Origin: Balneolaceae bacterium
Lineage (GTDB): Bacteria > Bacteroidota > Rhodothermia > Balneolales > Balneolaceae
Direction of reading: 5' to 3'
Assembly: GCA_017640665.1 (NCBI GenBank)
Contig: JAEPQE010000001.1
Coordinates: 62,001 to 126,000 of the forward strand
DNA: 64,000 nt
Below, in pieces: positions 32,703-41,759 of the stretch. The notes beneath the pieces were generated by a model that worked only from the letters and a program-made list of their open reading frames with translations, did not search any database and was not told the origin of the DNA. Every line of letters starts with the position of its first letter. Position 1 is the first letter of the stretch. A program made the position numbers and the translations under genes.

Positions 32703-35672
32703 CTACTTCATCAACAACATCTTCTGAGTGGCGACATTATTTCCTGATACTAAGCGATAGAAATAGACTCCACTGGTAAGTCCTGAGGCATCGAAAGTAA
32801 CAAAGTGACTTCCGGCATTCAGGTTTCCATCTACCAGAGTGTGAACTTTCTGTCCCAATACATTAAATACCGTTAATTCAACTTTACTGGCCTGAGGGAT
32901 AGAAAATGAAATATTAGTACTCGGATTGAATGGGTTCGGGTAGTTTTGAGAAAGAGAGAAGTCAGTCGGACTATCTTTTATCTCCTCAATAGAATCCAGA
33001 ATTTGTTGGTTAACCTGACCCGGAGTTCCTCCTCTTGAAAGTGATGCCCCCCAACTTTCTCCTAATTCATTATCAGACTCAGTATCAAGAAGTTCTAAAG
33101 TAAAGCCTTCTCCATCCGGCTCAATTGGCCATGGAGCTTCGTCCTGATATCGTACAAAATCAACCAGCCGGTCATTGGAATTATAGATTCTGACTTCGTC
33201 TGAGCTCCCTCCCAGACCAAATTCAAACTCACCAATTACGTTAGTTACCTGACTGTACCTTTCTGTAAATGCAGCTGCATCGTTTACAACTACTAAGTAT
33301 GCTTCTGATGCAATTGAAGTACCAGCAGGGAATGCAAAAGTATTATCATCACTTTGGTCCCTGAATACCCAGCCTTCCAGATTGATCGTAGTTTCGCCCG
33401 GATTATAAAGCTCAATCCAATCTCCTGTATCGGAATCATCTGAAGAGTTATAATTAATTTCGTTAATCACCAGAATATCATCTACCTCCTGATACCTCGC
33501 TTCTATAGTAAGAGCAGTATCAGTAAGTTCAATTTGATAAACTCTGGATGTACTTACGAGTTCATCATTTATATACCATCCTTCAATTTTGAATCCGGCT
33601 TCTGGTTTAGATCTTACTTCCAGGGTTGTACCCTGAAAGTAAATTCCTTCCCAATCTCCGTTTCGTGCATCTATGATCTCGGAATTTAATTGAGCACGGC
33701 CATTTACTGTCTGCTTCAGCATAACTCCTACCGTATCAACTCCTAAAGAATCTAAAATTTCCTGGTAGAGAAACTGAGGATAGTCTACCGCGTAATCTTC
33801 GGTGATGTCCCGGATGTACTCCATATTATAGTTTGATTCTCCACTGATCGTCATCCAGCCATCCGTCCAGCGCGCGATGTCCCGGTCTATCTCAGGTTCT
33901 ATCGCGGTATCGATAGAATCGATCAAAGCCAAAACATTCTCAGGACGAAATGCGGTATTCAGCATATCCGCCAATCGCTTTAAGAAATATTCTTTATAGG
34001 TTGGATTCTCCATCATTTTTCCAAGAATCCAGAAATCATAGGTACCGGTCTCTAAATAGAATGAAAACTTAGCCAGATATTCTTCCGGTTCCTGCCCCAG
34101 GTTTTGCCACCAATCAAAGTCATGAGAAATGAAATGCCATTTTCCTTCTTCATTTCTTGGGCTCCAATAGCGCAGATTATTCGGATCACCATGCGAAGTA
34201 TACACTTGGTAAATCCAGTGGTCGGTGAAGCTCTCCAAATTGATGTTCGCATCGATAAACTCATAAAACTCCTGTGTTGATGCATCCAGATCAACAATCG
34301 TATCCACCATGTCGTAATAGGCCTCAAAATCTCCGTCTTTTGCTTCATCATAATCGCTTATCATGTCGATATCTTCGAAGCCGTAACGTGACTCTACGAA
34401 GTCATCGTTTTTACGCTCCTGAAGATTATAGATTCCCCAATACTCTCCATTCAGATATAAAATAACCGGGCGATACGCCTGCATGTCATTCCGGTGATTC
34501 CATTTCTGATTAACGGCATACATCAATTCATTCAGAAGTCTTGAACGCTCTTCAGCTCCTGCTCTTAGCCCAAAACCATCGTATTCTTCATAATCGTTTT
34601 CTTCAAAAAGTTTGTACTCCAGTCGGTCTATTCCATACTCTTCGTTGTTGTTAAGAATGAACGACTTTTTGTTGAACGCCTGGCTAAAGTTTCCCCCGAT
34701 TTCTGCTCCCGCATCCATCTCGAATTCAATACTTCCGTTGGTCTCTATAAACTCAATATGTGCAGGGTACTGAAATTCTTCCCAAAAATTAGCCCCTTCG
34801 AATGGCCATTCATCTTCATAATCAGCCGGATCACCAAAAACGTACATTCCAACTTCTTCATCCCACAGGCTGTCTGGTTCCATCACAAAAGAGACAACGG
34901 GAATAGTATGTGTTTCTTCAAAAAGATAGGTGTTGGTTGAAACCGGGCTTGGTGCAAATTCTTCCCCGACTGCAATCGCACGAACTACGGTAGAAGTGTC
35001 CAATGAAATTGGCCCGGTATACAGAGTAGAATTCTCTGTTGGCACCGATGAATTAGTAGTGTACCTGATTTCCGTATTCTCAGAAACGGAAGATATACCA
35101 ATGACCTGCGTTCCGGTATAAAAACCGGTTTCCAATGTAAATGTTGGTGCTTCAGCTGGAACCTTAACTACCTCTCCTGAATTTGTAGCTCCCGGAGTCG
35201 GGCTTTGGAAGGAAAAGGTATCTCCTCCGTCTTCGGTTGCTCCCCATGATATATCCGTTTCCTGTTCTCCGAATTCAACCGAGTGTACTATGGTACTTCC
35301 GTCACTCTCAATGAGAATGGCAAACTCTCCGTCAGCGCTGAGTTTGGGTTCCACGTGGAGTGCTCCGTCATCGGTATCATCATCAAACCAGATTAGCAAA
35401 AACTGCCCTGGAGCGATAGTAGTAGCCGCACTCTGATTAGTCGGAATCTGCCATTTGGTAAGGTTTTCAGGATCGTCAGAAACATAATACCCACCGAAAT
35501 TTACAGATACATCTCCAAGGTTTATGATTTCAATCCAATCGTCATAATCACCTTGTTCATCTTCTATTGTAGATGAATTGGACGCCATAATTTCATTAAT
35601 TCTGATTTGTGCAGATGCACTGGTAGCAAATAACAAGATCAGAATTGCGCTCAGGATATTTCGGATGTACAT
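32703..35672 (-). CDS. T9SS-exported CotH kinase-domain protein with lamin-tail domains
   Basis: This 989-residue secreted protein has, in order: a signal peptide (1-22, ending SASAQ); a lamin-tail domain (about 22-165, DDWIEIINLG); a chitobiase-type C-terminal-like sandwich (about 175-245, SENTEIRYTTNSSVPTENST); and a CotH kinase domain (about 255-600). In the latter NKKSFILNNN, the ILYLNGEYWGIYNLQERK strand and the SHDFDWW metal motif are visible. A second lamin-tail domain (about 735-885) and a T9SS sorting domain (from about 915, NYPNPFNPSTN) follow. CotH domains are atypical protein kinases in spore coats; here it may phosphorylate or bind surface proteins, which is inference. Confidence 0.9.
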   Translation of the reverse strand: MYIRNILSAILILLFATSASAQIRINEIMASNSSTIEDEQGDYDDWIEIINLGDVSVNFGGYYVSDDPENLTKWQIPTNQSAATTIAPGQFLLIWFDDDTDDGALHVEPKLSADGEFAILIESDGSTIVHSVEFGEQETDISWGATEDGGDTFSFQSPTPGATNSGEVVKVPAEAPTFTLETGFYTGTQVIGISSVSENTEIRYTTNSSVPTENSTLYTGPISLDTSTVVRAIAVGEEFAPSPVSTNTYLFEETHTIPVVSFVMEPDSLWDEEVGMYVFGDPADYEDEWPFEGANFWEEFQYPAHIEFIETNGSIEFEMDAGAEIGGNFSQAFNKKSFILNNNEEYGIDRLEYKLFEENDYEEYDGFGLRAGAEERSRLLNELMYAVNQKWNHRNDMQAYRPVILYLNGEYWGIYNLQERKNDDFVESRYGFEDIDMISDYDEAKDGDFEAYYDMVDTIVDLDASTQEFYEFIDANINLESFTDHWIYQVYTSHGDPNNLRYWSPRNEEGKWHFISHDFDWWQNLGQEPEEYLAKFSFYLETGTYDFWILGKMMENPTYKEYFLKRLADMLNTAFRPENVLALIDSIDTAIEPEIDRDIARWTDGWMTISGESNYNMEYIRDITEDYAVDYPQFLYQEILDSLGVDTVGVMLKQTVNGRAQLNSEIIDARNGDWEGIYFQGTTLEVRSKPEAGFKIEGWYINDELVSTSRVYQIELTDTALTIEARYQEVDDILVINEINYNSSDDSDTGDWIELYNPGETTINLEGWVFRDQSDDNTFAFPAGTSIASEAYLVVVNDAAAFTERYSQVTNVIGEFEFGLGGSSDEVRIYNSNDRLVDFVRYQDEAPWPIEPDGEGFTLELLDTESDNELGESWGASLSRGGTPGQVNQQILDSIEEIKDSPTDFSLSQNYPNPFNPSTNISFSIPQASKVELTVFNVLGQKVHTLVDGNLNAGSHFVTFDASGLTSGVYFYRLVSGNNVATQKMLLMK

Positions 35673-35762
35673 AGACTCTAAAAGTTAATTGAAATCTAAG
35701 ATAACTAATTAACTCTATTGGAATAACCCTAATATCATTAGAAACTATTTACTCACCGTTGC

Positions 35763-36440
35763 TTAGTCTTCTTCATTGTTTTGAGAGGAAGGTTCCATTT
35801 TTTTAAAAATTAAATACGAATAAACGAAAGGTACACCAGCAAGTATTACTACTATTACAAATATAAAGTCAGAAATAAAATCTGTCGGAATGATGAATGG
35901 GGCACCCATCAGAAGCAGACCTCCAACAACCCAAAGCTTGCTTCCCAGCCTATGAGTTCTTTTCCAAACTTCGGAGTTTTCCAATGCCCAGGGAGTTCGC
36001 AAGCCAATAAAATAATTTGGCTTAACGGAGTTCATATAATTTCCAATAATTACGAACAACACTCCAACTCCCAGGTATACATATTGAGAAAGATTTACTT
36101 CAATATTCATTGAAACGGTCATTACAAGAGCATAAATCACTACAAAAAATATAGATGTGAAAATCCGGATAGCTGAAATTGGTTTTTGTGCATTGGAAAT
36201 CTTTTTCTTGGGATCTATGAGGGGAAGAACCAATAATAGCAGGTATGTTGCTATACCTATTGCCGGTAACATAATTGCGTTTATCCATTTTGGACCCCAG
36301 TCGTCGGCTTCTCCCTTTGCATTAAAGTGGGTAGGAACTTCCTCAGGAAGCTGATCCCATAGAAAAATGGATACTACAAATGGGGCTAGTAAAATTGGCC
36401 AAACAAACCATTCTTTTTTTAGATTTTGTGTGATATTCAT
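35763..36440 (-). CDS. SdpI family membrane protein (DUF1648)
   Basis: This 225-residue membrane protein has about six helices. The N-terminal DUF1648 segment includes LPEEVPTHFNAKGEADDWGP near residue 31. The second half has NYMNSVKPNYFIGLRTPWAL and WKRTHRLGSKLW, which are SdpI signatures. In Bacillus subtilis SdpI is the immunity protein against the toxin SdpC and also sequesters the repressor SdpR. Here it starts 4 bases after the ArsR-type repressor gene, the same sdpR-sdpI order. No SdpC-type toxin gene is visible. Confidence 0.9.
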   Translation of the reverse strand: MNITQNLKKEWFVWPILLAPFVVSIFLWDQLPEEVPTHFNAKGEADDWGPKWINAIMLPAIGIATYLLLLVLPLIDPKKKISNAQKPISAIRIFTSIFFVVIYALVMTVSMNIEVNLSQYVYLGVGVLFVIIGNYMNSVKPNYFIGLRTPWALENSEVWKRTHRLGSKLWVVGGLLLMGAPFIIPTDFISDFIFVIVVILAGVPFVYSYLIFKKMEPSSQNNEED

Positions 36441-36444
36441 AGCT

Positions 36445-36705
36445 CTATTTTGAATTTAAAAGGTTGAACAACCATTGAGTTGCTTCTTCTAATACCGTCG
36501 TTTCCAGCGAGTACTTGATAAACTGACCATCACGTTCTGTAGAAACTAAACCTGCTTGTTTTAATGCATCTAAATGATGTGAAATACTTGGCTTTGAGAT
36601 GTTGAATTCCTCCGCAATTTCACCGGCAGTTAAATCCTTCTCTTTAAGCAGATCCAGAATCTCTCTTCGGGTGGAATCATTAAGCGCTTTAAATAATTTA
36701 TTCAT
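36445..36705 (-). CDS. ArsR/SdpR-type winged-helix repressor
   Basis: This 86-residue repressor of the ArsR superfamily has winged-helix features: LNDSTRREILDLLKEKDLTA near residue 8 and the recognition helix ISKPSISHHLDALKQAGLVS. No metal-binding Cys motif is visible, so it is closer to the SdpR/autorepressor branch than to arsenic sensors. It leads a two-gene operon with the SdpI-like protein. A near-perfect palindrome covers its 5' end (36710-36733), which fits autorepression. Confidence 0.93.
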   Translation of the reverse strand: MNKLFKALNDSTRREILDLLKEKDLTAGEIAEEFNISKPSISHHLDALKQAGLVSTERDGQFIKYSLETTVLEEATQWLFNLLNSK

Positions 36706-36709
36706 TTAG

Positions 36710-36733
36710 ATATTTAGATAATTGTCTAAATAT
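36710..36733 (-). promoter_or_regulatory. Operator palindrome of the SdpR-like repressor
   Basis: ATATTTAGA - TAATTG - TCTAAATAT has perfect 9-base arms around a 6-base centre and ends 4 bases from the start codon of the repressor gene. ArsR-family operators are typically AT-rich dyads of this size. Binding there would block translation-start-proximal transcription of both genes of the operon. Confidence 0.7.
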
Positions 36734-36769
36734 AACAAAGAATGGTTAATCTGCAACACCAGAACGAAA

Positions 36770-37156
36770 TTATTCTAAATCACGAAGTTGGATATTGAGG
36801 GCATCCACGCTTATTTGTATCTCAATAATCGAAAGCCCCAAGGAGATAAGGAGCATAATCAGGCTAATACCAAAAAGGATTTTACCGAGAATTATTAATC
36901 CCGCAAACAAAGCCACCATGCAAAATACAGAAACGAACAGAGAGCCAATGCCAAGTAACTGCATGTTTTTGATAAGCGAAACTCTTTTTTCAAGGTTCTG
37001 AATTTGATCTTTCTTCTTTTTATCTCCGGTCTCCGCATACTGATCGTGAAGCGTTCTGATCAAATTGGCTAATGTCAAAAACCGATTAGTGTAAGCCAGA
37101 AGTAACAGAGAGATCGCAGAAAATAGAAGTCCGGGAGTGGTGAGTGTAATTTCCAT
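36770..37156 (-). CDS. DUF2721 family membrane protein
   Basis: This 128-residue membrane protein of the DUF2721 family has helices near residues 8-24, 68-90 and 92-112. Between the first two is a charged coiled-coil-like loop (TGDKKKKDQIQNLEKRVSLI). The family is of unknown function. It lies 24 bases after the GT39 gene and 64 bases before the repressor gene, all on one strand, so it may share a transcript with GT39. Confidence 0.85.
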   Translation of the reverse strand: MEITLTTPGLLFSAISLLLLAYTNRFLTLANLIRTLHDQYAETGDKKKKDQIQNLEKRVSLIKNMQLLGIGSLFVSVFCMVALFAGLIILGKILFGISLIMLLISLGLSIIEIQISVDALNIQLRDLE

Positions 37157-37180
37157 TTCTAAAGATACGGCTTAACGGAA

Positions 37181-38716
37181 TTAATTCCTGTAGAGCTTCC
37201 AAACCGTGGCTGTTTGCAGAGGAGATTCAAACTGAGCCCTGAGAAAATTATGAAGTCCAGCTTCTCTATACTCAAAGGGGGAATAAGAAAATACGGGCAC
37301 AAAAGTAATTCCTTTCCATTCAAAAGGCTGCTGTCCTTTAATCTCCGGCCAGAGAGTTTGGGTATAATCGAAGGGGGCGTTATACGATGTTATATAGCTA
37401 ATTTCTTTTGATTCGATTGCATAAGCAATGAAGTCTTCCTCACTTTCTGTATTACGGATGGATTTTGGAACGAGCCTATCCGATGATATAAACCAGTTTG
37501 GATTCCGATCACTTTCAACTATGGAAACGGCTAGGTCGCTCCAGATCAAATCACTGCCTTGCACATTCTCTTTAATCCATTCGCCAGCTTCTTTTCTCGG
37601 CTGAAGGGAATATTGCCTATAATAAGGAACTACTAACTGAATCAGACTAATCCCAATAAAAATAAAAATGACTTTTTTAGTAACGAACTCTTTGAAATAA
37701 CCCCTGTTCTGTACATTGAAAAACCAAATAATTGCAAACGGAATGGTAAGAATAAACATCCTTGGATCGGGATAGGCAATAATCTTAAACTGAGCCAGAA
37801 AGATAAACGTCCAGTGTGTCAGAACCAGAAATCCAGCTAATAAAATCCAATGATTCCTGTCAGTTTTATTTTTTAGCGAGGGTCTTCTAATCCAAAGAAA
37901 TAAAAGTAACAATGGAAAAGCTTGAACCAACGAACTTAAAGGAGTCAATAAATATTCTACCCAGAAATTACCGGTATCTGCATAAAATGCCGTACTCGAA
38001 GTTGTACTTTGAAAGCGGTTAAGTAACCAGCTTAAAGGATTTCCTGAATTTAAATACGCCCACCAAGACCAAATCCCTAATCCAAGGATTAATCCGCTTA
38101 TCGAGTATCCTACCGCTTTATAATTTTTAAAATAGAGTAGGAATAGTGTAGATATTCCAATCAGAAAGGTAATTTCTTCTCTCGTTAAAGCACCAAGAGC
38201 TGCGCAAAGTACTACTAACCAATGATTGTTCTTGTATAAACCATAAAACCATCCCAAAAGTAAAAGTGCACCTAGCATTTCCGGCATACTTGTATAGCTG
38301 AATACCATCATATAAGGCATAATAACGGCTGTCAATCCACTAAATAATCCGGTTTTTGGATTGATTAGTTGTGCCCCAATCCAGGCAGTTATTGAGGCAA
38401 CTAATGCTCCAATCAAGGTGTTCGCAATATTGATAACAACCAAAGAATAAGAACCAGTAAGTAATAGTACCAGGCTTCCCCAATAGCGATACAATGGCAA
38501 CCACGCTACTGCTCTGTCCTTAAAATCAGTATAGATAAACCCATTCTCAAGTGTGAGCTTACTCATAATCAGATTGTGATGAGCATCTCCCCAGTAGTCA
38601 ACAAATCCTACAGCTAGTAAGAGCAACCTTAGCGACAGGGCAATAAGAAAAATCGAAATGAATGGATAACGCTCAACCGGAGCTAAGAATAAAGCGTAGT
38701 TGGATATGGACTTCAA
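37181..38716 (-). CDS. Glycosyltransferase family 39-like membrane protein
   Basis: This 511-residue integral membrane protein has about 10-12 helices and a short globular C-terminus. After the first helix (about 20-38) comes a luminal loop with DYWGDAHHNL near residue 39, like the acidic catalytic loop (often DE or ED) of GT39/PMT-type enzymes. Those use lipid-linked sugars to glycosylate lipid A or proteins. The only start in frame before residue 50 is TTG 38716, whose first two bases belong to a heptamer array. No GTG or ATG alternative gives the first helix, so either TTG is used or the original start was displaced. sodC lies upstream and DUF2721 downstream. Confidence 0.75.
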   Translation of the reverse strand: MKSISNYALFLAPVERYPFISIFLIALSLRLLLLAVGFVDYWGDAHHNLIMSKLTLENGFIYTDFKDRAVAWLPLYRYWGSLVLLLTGSYSLVVINIANTLIGALVASITAWIGAQLINPKTGLFSGLTAVIMPYMMVFSYTSMPEMLGALLLLGWFYGLYKNNHWLVVLCAALGALTREEITFLIGISTLFLLYFKNYKAVGYSISGLILGLGIWSWWAYLNSGNPLSWLLNRFQSTTSSTAFYADTGNFWVEYLLTPLSSLVQAFPLLLLFLWIRRPSLKNKTDRNHWILLAGFLVLTHWTFIFLAQFKIIAYPDPRMFILTIPFAIIWFFNVQNRGYFKEFVTKKVIFIFIGISLIQLVVPYYRQYSLQPRKEAGEWIKENVQGSDLIWSDLAVSIVESDRNPNWFISSDRLVPKSIRNTESEEDFIAYAIESKEISYITSYNAPFDYTQTLWPEIKGQQPFEWKGITFVPVFSYSPFEYREAGLHNFLRAQFESPLQTATVWKLYRN

Positions 38717-38824
38717 TCGTTAATCGTTAATCGTTAATCGTTAATCGTTAATCGTTAATCGTTAATCGTTAATCGTTAATCGTTAATCGTTAATCGTTAA
38801 TCGTTAATCGTTAATCGTTAATCG
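38715..38824 (+). repeat. Heptamer array (AATCGTT) x 15.7 touching the GT39 start codon
   Basis: Fifteen full copies of AATCGTT (38715-38819) plus AATCG are arranged head to tail without error. The array fills most of the space between sodC and the glycosyltransferase gene. Its first two bases are part of the TTG start codon on the minus strand, so the untranslated leader is made of repeat only. The unit differs in one base from the 29151 array (ATTCGTT register). Confidence 0.95.
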
Positions 38825-38866
38825 AAGGTAAACCGATTGAAGCTTAATCCACAAAAGAAAATTGTG

Positions 38867-39397
38867 CTACTGCTGTACAACCCCAATTACTCCACATGCA
38901 ATCCTTGATCCGGCTGCTCCCGATGGCTGAGAAGTTAAATCGTCTTCTCCGGCATGTACAATAACTCCACGACCAATAATCTGATCGATAGTGATTGAGC
39001 CATCTGTATAACTTAATGAAGCTTTCCCATCGGAGTTCGCAGATATGTTCCCCATATCTCCCATGTGTCGGTTTACAGCTTCAGGACTACTATGCTCATT
39101 CCCTCCCGGATTAAAGTGACCTCCGGCAGAAATACCATCAGAAGCTGTGCAATCGCCATACTGATGGATATGAAAACCATGATTTCCTTCTTCAAGCCCT
39201 GAAAGCTCTGCAGTTACTTCCACTCCTCCTGTAACCGATTCAAATCTCACAGTTCCTGAAACCCCGCTTTCTCCAATTGGATGAACGGTTGAAACAGCCA
39301 TTGTAACCGATGGAGCCTTCATACCCTCAGCATGTTCGTTTGAAGGTTCACAGGCAATCAGAAAAAAAAGTAGTACTGGTAGAAAAGAAAACTTCAT
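38867..39397 (-). CDS. sodC: Cu/Zn superoxide dismutase lipoprotein
   Basis: This 176-residue copper/zinc superoxide dismutase converts superoxide to peroxide in the periplasm. The signal ends with lipobox LIAC (Cys16), so it is a lipoprotein. Metal ligands are all visible: H76 and H78 (GFHIH), H94, H102, H111, D114 and H148. The disulphide pair is Cys83 and Cys168. It begins 30 bases after the acyltransferase stops and is the last gene of the BASS-acyltransferase-sodC string, before the heptamer array. Confidence 0.93.
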   Translation of the reverse strand: MKFSFLPVLLFFLIACEPSNEHAEGMKAPSVTMAVSTVHPIGESGVSGTVRFESVTGGVEVTAELSGLEEGNHGFHIHQYGDCTASDGISAGGHFNPGGNEHSSPEAVNRHMGDMGNISANSDGKASLSYTDGSITIDQIIGRGVIVHAGEDDLTSQPSGAAGSRIACGVIGVVQQ

Positions 39398-39427
39398 GGG
39401 ATTTTTTTAGCTTGATAATTCAGCTAT

Positions 39428-40699
39428 TTAAAGTACTTCTGACCTGAATTCGTTCAGAATTTTAATGCCATTTATAAACTCTTTGTATTCTTCAGGGTGA
39501 GTTTTTGAAAATTCTTCTAGTTGCCTTTTTTCTTTGGCTTCACGCACAATCAGGTTGGCATTTTTGAAGAGTACTGAAGTAGCTATACTTAATCCAAAAT
39601 ATCCTATAACAAACTCAACAGGTACGCCTGAAAGCCATAATATGGATGAAGCTAAGATCCAGAAAAGTGGAAATAGAATTAGTCCCAGTAGAAACTTAAT
39701 GGATGCATCAAACGCGTGGTCTTTAATTACTTTTGAGGTTATTCTTCTGACTGCCTGATAAGGAATCAAATTGTTTAACCAACTAAAAAGGCATAAAGGA
39801 AACAATAAAATAAGAGCAAGCACAGGCTTTTTCCTACCGTGAATAGTTTTAACATTAAAGTCATTCTTCTCTGCCAGTTCATACACTTTTTTAGCTATTT
39901 CGTAAAGTTCAGAAGTAGCGTTTTGTTCAATTTTTTCTACATTTTTATTGGCGGTTTCGGGATCAATGAGTTTTTTCGGGTCATCCTCAAGGTCGTCCAG
40001 AATAATCTTGCTTAGTGGATAATGATCAAGATTCGGAACATGCATCACCAGTTTCTTCATCTCATCACTAACCTGCTTCTTTAAGGCATTGGCTGCTGCC
40101 CTTTCGTCTTTTTCATACAGCTCCTGAAATTGTTTCATAAGAATAGGTTCTCCAAAAACAACTTTCACTGCATTTCTTGATCTTTGGTGTTCTGTATAAT
40201 TAAGCCCGACAGGAATAATTTGTAAATCCATATTCCAGTTTTCTTGGACTTCTGCATCAAAGGCAATCCGGGTAAATCCTTTACTTAGTGGACGGATTCT
40301 TCGCTTTAAATCGTGATTTGCTTCCGGGAAGATCAGAATGGCATCATTGCGTTTCAGGTATTGAATACATTCATCAAAAATGGCATTGTTTTTAGTGACC
40401 GAGCTTAAACCATCTCTAACTCTATAAACCGGAAGCATATTCAAACTTCTCAAAAACTTAGCAAGCAATGGAGGGTTAAATGCCTGTGCTCGTGTTAAGA
40501 AATAAGTAAAGGGTTTGGTATGAACTACCACCAGAAAAGCATCCATAAATGAGTTCTGATGATTTGGCACAAACAGTATTGGTTTGTTTCTGGGGATGTG
40601 TTCTTTCCCTTCAATAATAATTTTCTTATAAAAAAAATACAGTCCTGATTTAACTAAAGGAAACCGAAAGAACTGATACCATAACCAATTTTTACGCAT
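39428..40699 (-). CDS. PlsC-type 1-acylglycerol-3-phosphate acyltransferase
   Basis: This protein of about 423 residues has an N-terminal acyltransferase domain with the HX4D motif at His47-Asp52 (NHQNSFMD) and the LIFPEAN substrate motif near 125. A C-terminal half of two or three membrane helices (LALILLFPLCLFSWL, LIPYQAV) is unusual for PlsC, which normally ends after about 250 residues. The ATG at 40699 overlaps the symporter stop (ATGCGTAA, 8 bases); an in-frame start lies 33 bases upstream. Its acceptor (lysophosphatidate or a lipid A/ornithine lipid precursor) is unknown. Confidence 0.85.
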   Translation of the reverse strand: MRKNWLWYQFFRFPLVKSGLYFFYKKIIIEGKEHIPRNKPILFVPNHQNSFMDAFLVVVHTKPFTYFLTRAQAFNPPLLAKFLRSLNMLPVYRVRDGLSSVTKNNAIFDECIQYLKRNDAILIFPEANHDLKRRIRPLSKGFTRIAFDAEVQENWNMDLQIIPVGLNYTEHQRSRNAVKVVFGEPILMKQFQELYEKDERAAANALKKQVSDEMKKLVMHVPNLDHYPLSKIILDDLEDDPKKLIDPETANKNVEKIEQNATSELYEIAKKVYELAEKNDFNVKTIHGRKKPVLALILLFPLCLFSWLNNLIPYQAVRRITSKVIKDHAFDASIKFLLGLILFPLFWILASSILWLSGVPVEFVIGYFGLSIATSVLFKNANLIVREAKEKRQLEEFSKTHPEEYKEFINGIKILNEFRSEVL

Positions 40700-41618
40700 T
40701 ACTAAATACTCTTTGTAAACTTGCTTTTCCAACCGACCAATACCAGCCGATCATAAATCCCATAATTATATGCCAAATACCCCACCAGGCAGCGATTAAT
40801 GCCATACCACCTAGACCATCAAAAAAGTTGAAAATCAATAACAAACCTAAACCCGAATTCTGTATACCTGTTTCTATGGCAATGGATTTTCGATCCTTAA
40901 ATGCCAGTTTTAACAGGGCTGCAATACTATACCCTCCAAATAAAGCGAATGCATTATGTATGAATACAAAGCCAATTACATGATGTACGTAATTCAGAAA
41001 GTTATCAAAGTTAAGCGCAAAAGTGACCAGAATAAATGCCCCAAAAAAGACAATCCCAAAAATCTTTATTCCCTTAGTCAACTTAGCCGCGTATTCAGGC
41101 TTATAATGCCGAACAAGCATCCCGAAAATGAGTGGAATTCCAAGAATCAAAACCACAATTTTGAAAACTTCGAAAATATTGAGGCTGACTTCCTGAAGGA
41201 TTGCATTCGTAGGGCCATACATACTTGCCCAAAAAGTAAAATTCAGCGGGGTTGCTACAATAGCAAGTAGTGTTGCAATAGCAGTCATACTAACAGAAAG
41301 TGCTGTATTTCCTCCTGCAAGTTGAGAAAAGAAGTTGGAAATATTCCCTCCCGGGCATGCAGCCACCATCATCATACCAAGAGCCAGGCTGGGCGCAGGT
41401 TCTAATATTACCACTAACAAAAAAGTAACGGCCGGGAGAAAAATAAACTGTGAAAACACTCCTCCCATGGTGGATTTCGGGTTCTTTGCCAAATCTTTGA
41501 AATCCTGGATCGTAAGCTCAAGCGCTACCCCAAACATGATGAAACACAGTGATATGTTCATCACCATGAGCCCCGGTCCGCCTAAATTTAACTGCAAAGC
41601 ATCAATCGATTCCGCCAT
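40692..41618 (-). CDS. Bile acid:sodium symporter family transporter
   Basis: This 308-residue membrane transporter of the BASS family has about 9-10 helices. MMMVAACPGGNISNFFSQLAGG near 80-100 and the later ETGIQNSGLGLLLIFNFF near 240-257 are the conserved crossover regions that bind sodium. It carries an organic anion with sodium; the substrate in bacteria is mostly unknown. It leads the acyltransferase and sodC genes with an 8-base overlap. A dispersed repeat (41654-41742) lies between its start and the tsaD gene upstream on the same strand. Confidence 0.9.
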   Translation of the reverse strand: MAESIDALQLNLGGPGLMVMNISLCFIMFGVALELTIQDFKDLAKNPKSTMGGVFSQFIFLPAVTFLLVVILEPAPSLALGMMMVAACPGGNISNFFSQLAGGNTALSVSMTAIATLLAIVATPLNFTFWASMYGPTNAILQEVSLNIFEVFKIVVLILGIPLIFGMLVRHYKPEYAAKLTKGIKIFGIVFFGAFILVTFALNFDNFLNYVHHVIGFVFIHNAFALFGGYSIAALLKLAFKDRKSIAIETGIQNSGLGLLLIFNFFDGLGGMALIAAWWGIWHIIMGFMIGWYWSVGKASLQRVFSNA

Positions 41619-41653
41619 GAAGACAATGTAGTAATTTTGGATGATTTTCTTTC

Positions 41654-41742
41654 TTTGTCATTTCGAACAAAGAGAGAAGTCTAACGTGCTTATCATTAGC
41701 TCTTTAGATTTCTCAGTCGACAAGCTCCTTCGAAACGACAAA
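41654..41742. repeat. Dispersed inverted repeat (GTCATTTCGAA family)
   Basis: TTTGTCATTTCGAA and TTCGAAACGACAAA are near-complementary arms 60 bases apart, with AGAGAGAAGTCT and AGATTTCTC as inner repeats. The same type of element is common in Bacteroidota intergenic DNA. It lies between tsaD and the symporter gene. Confidence 0.5.
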
Positions 41743-41759
41743 TAATGCTTTGAGAGAAT

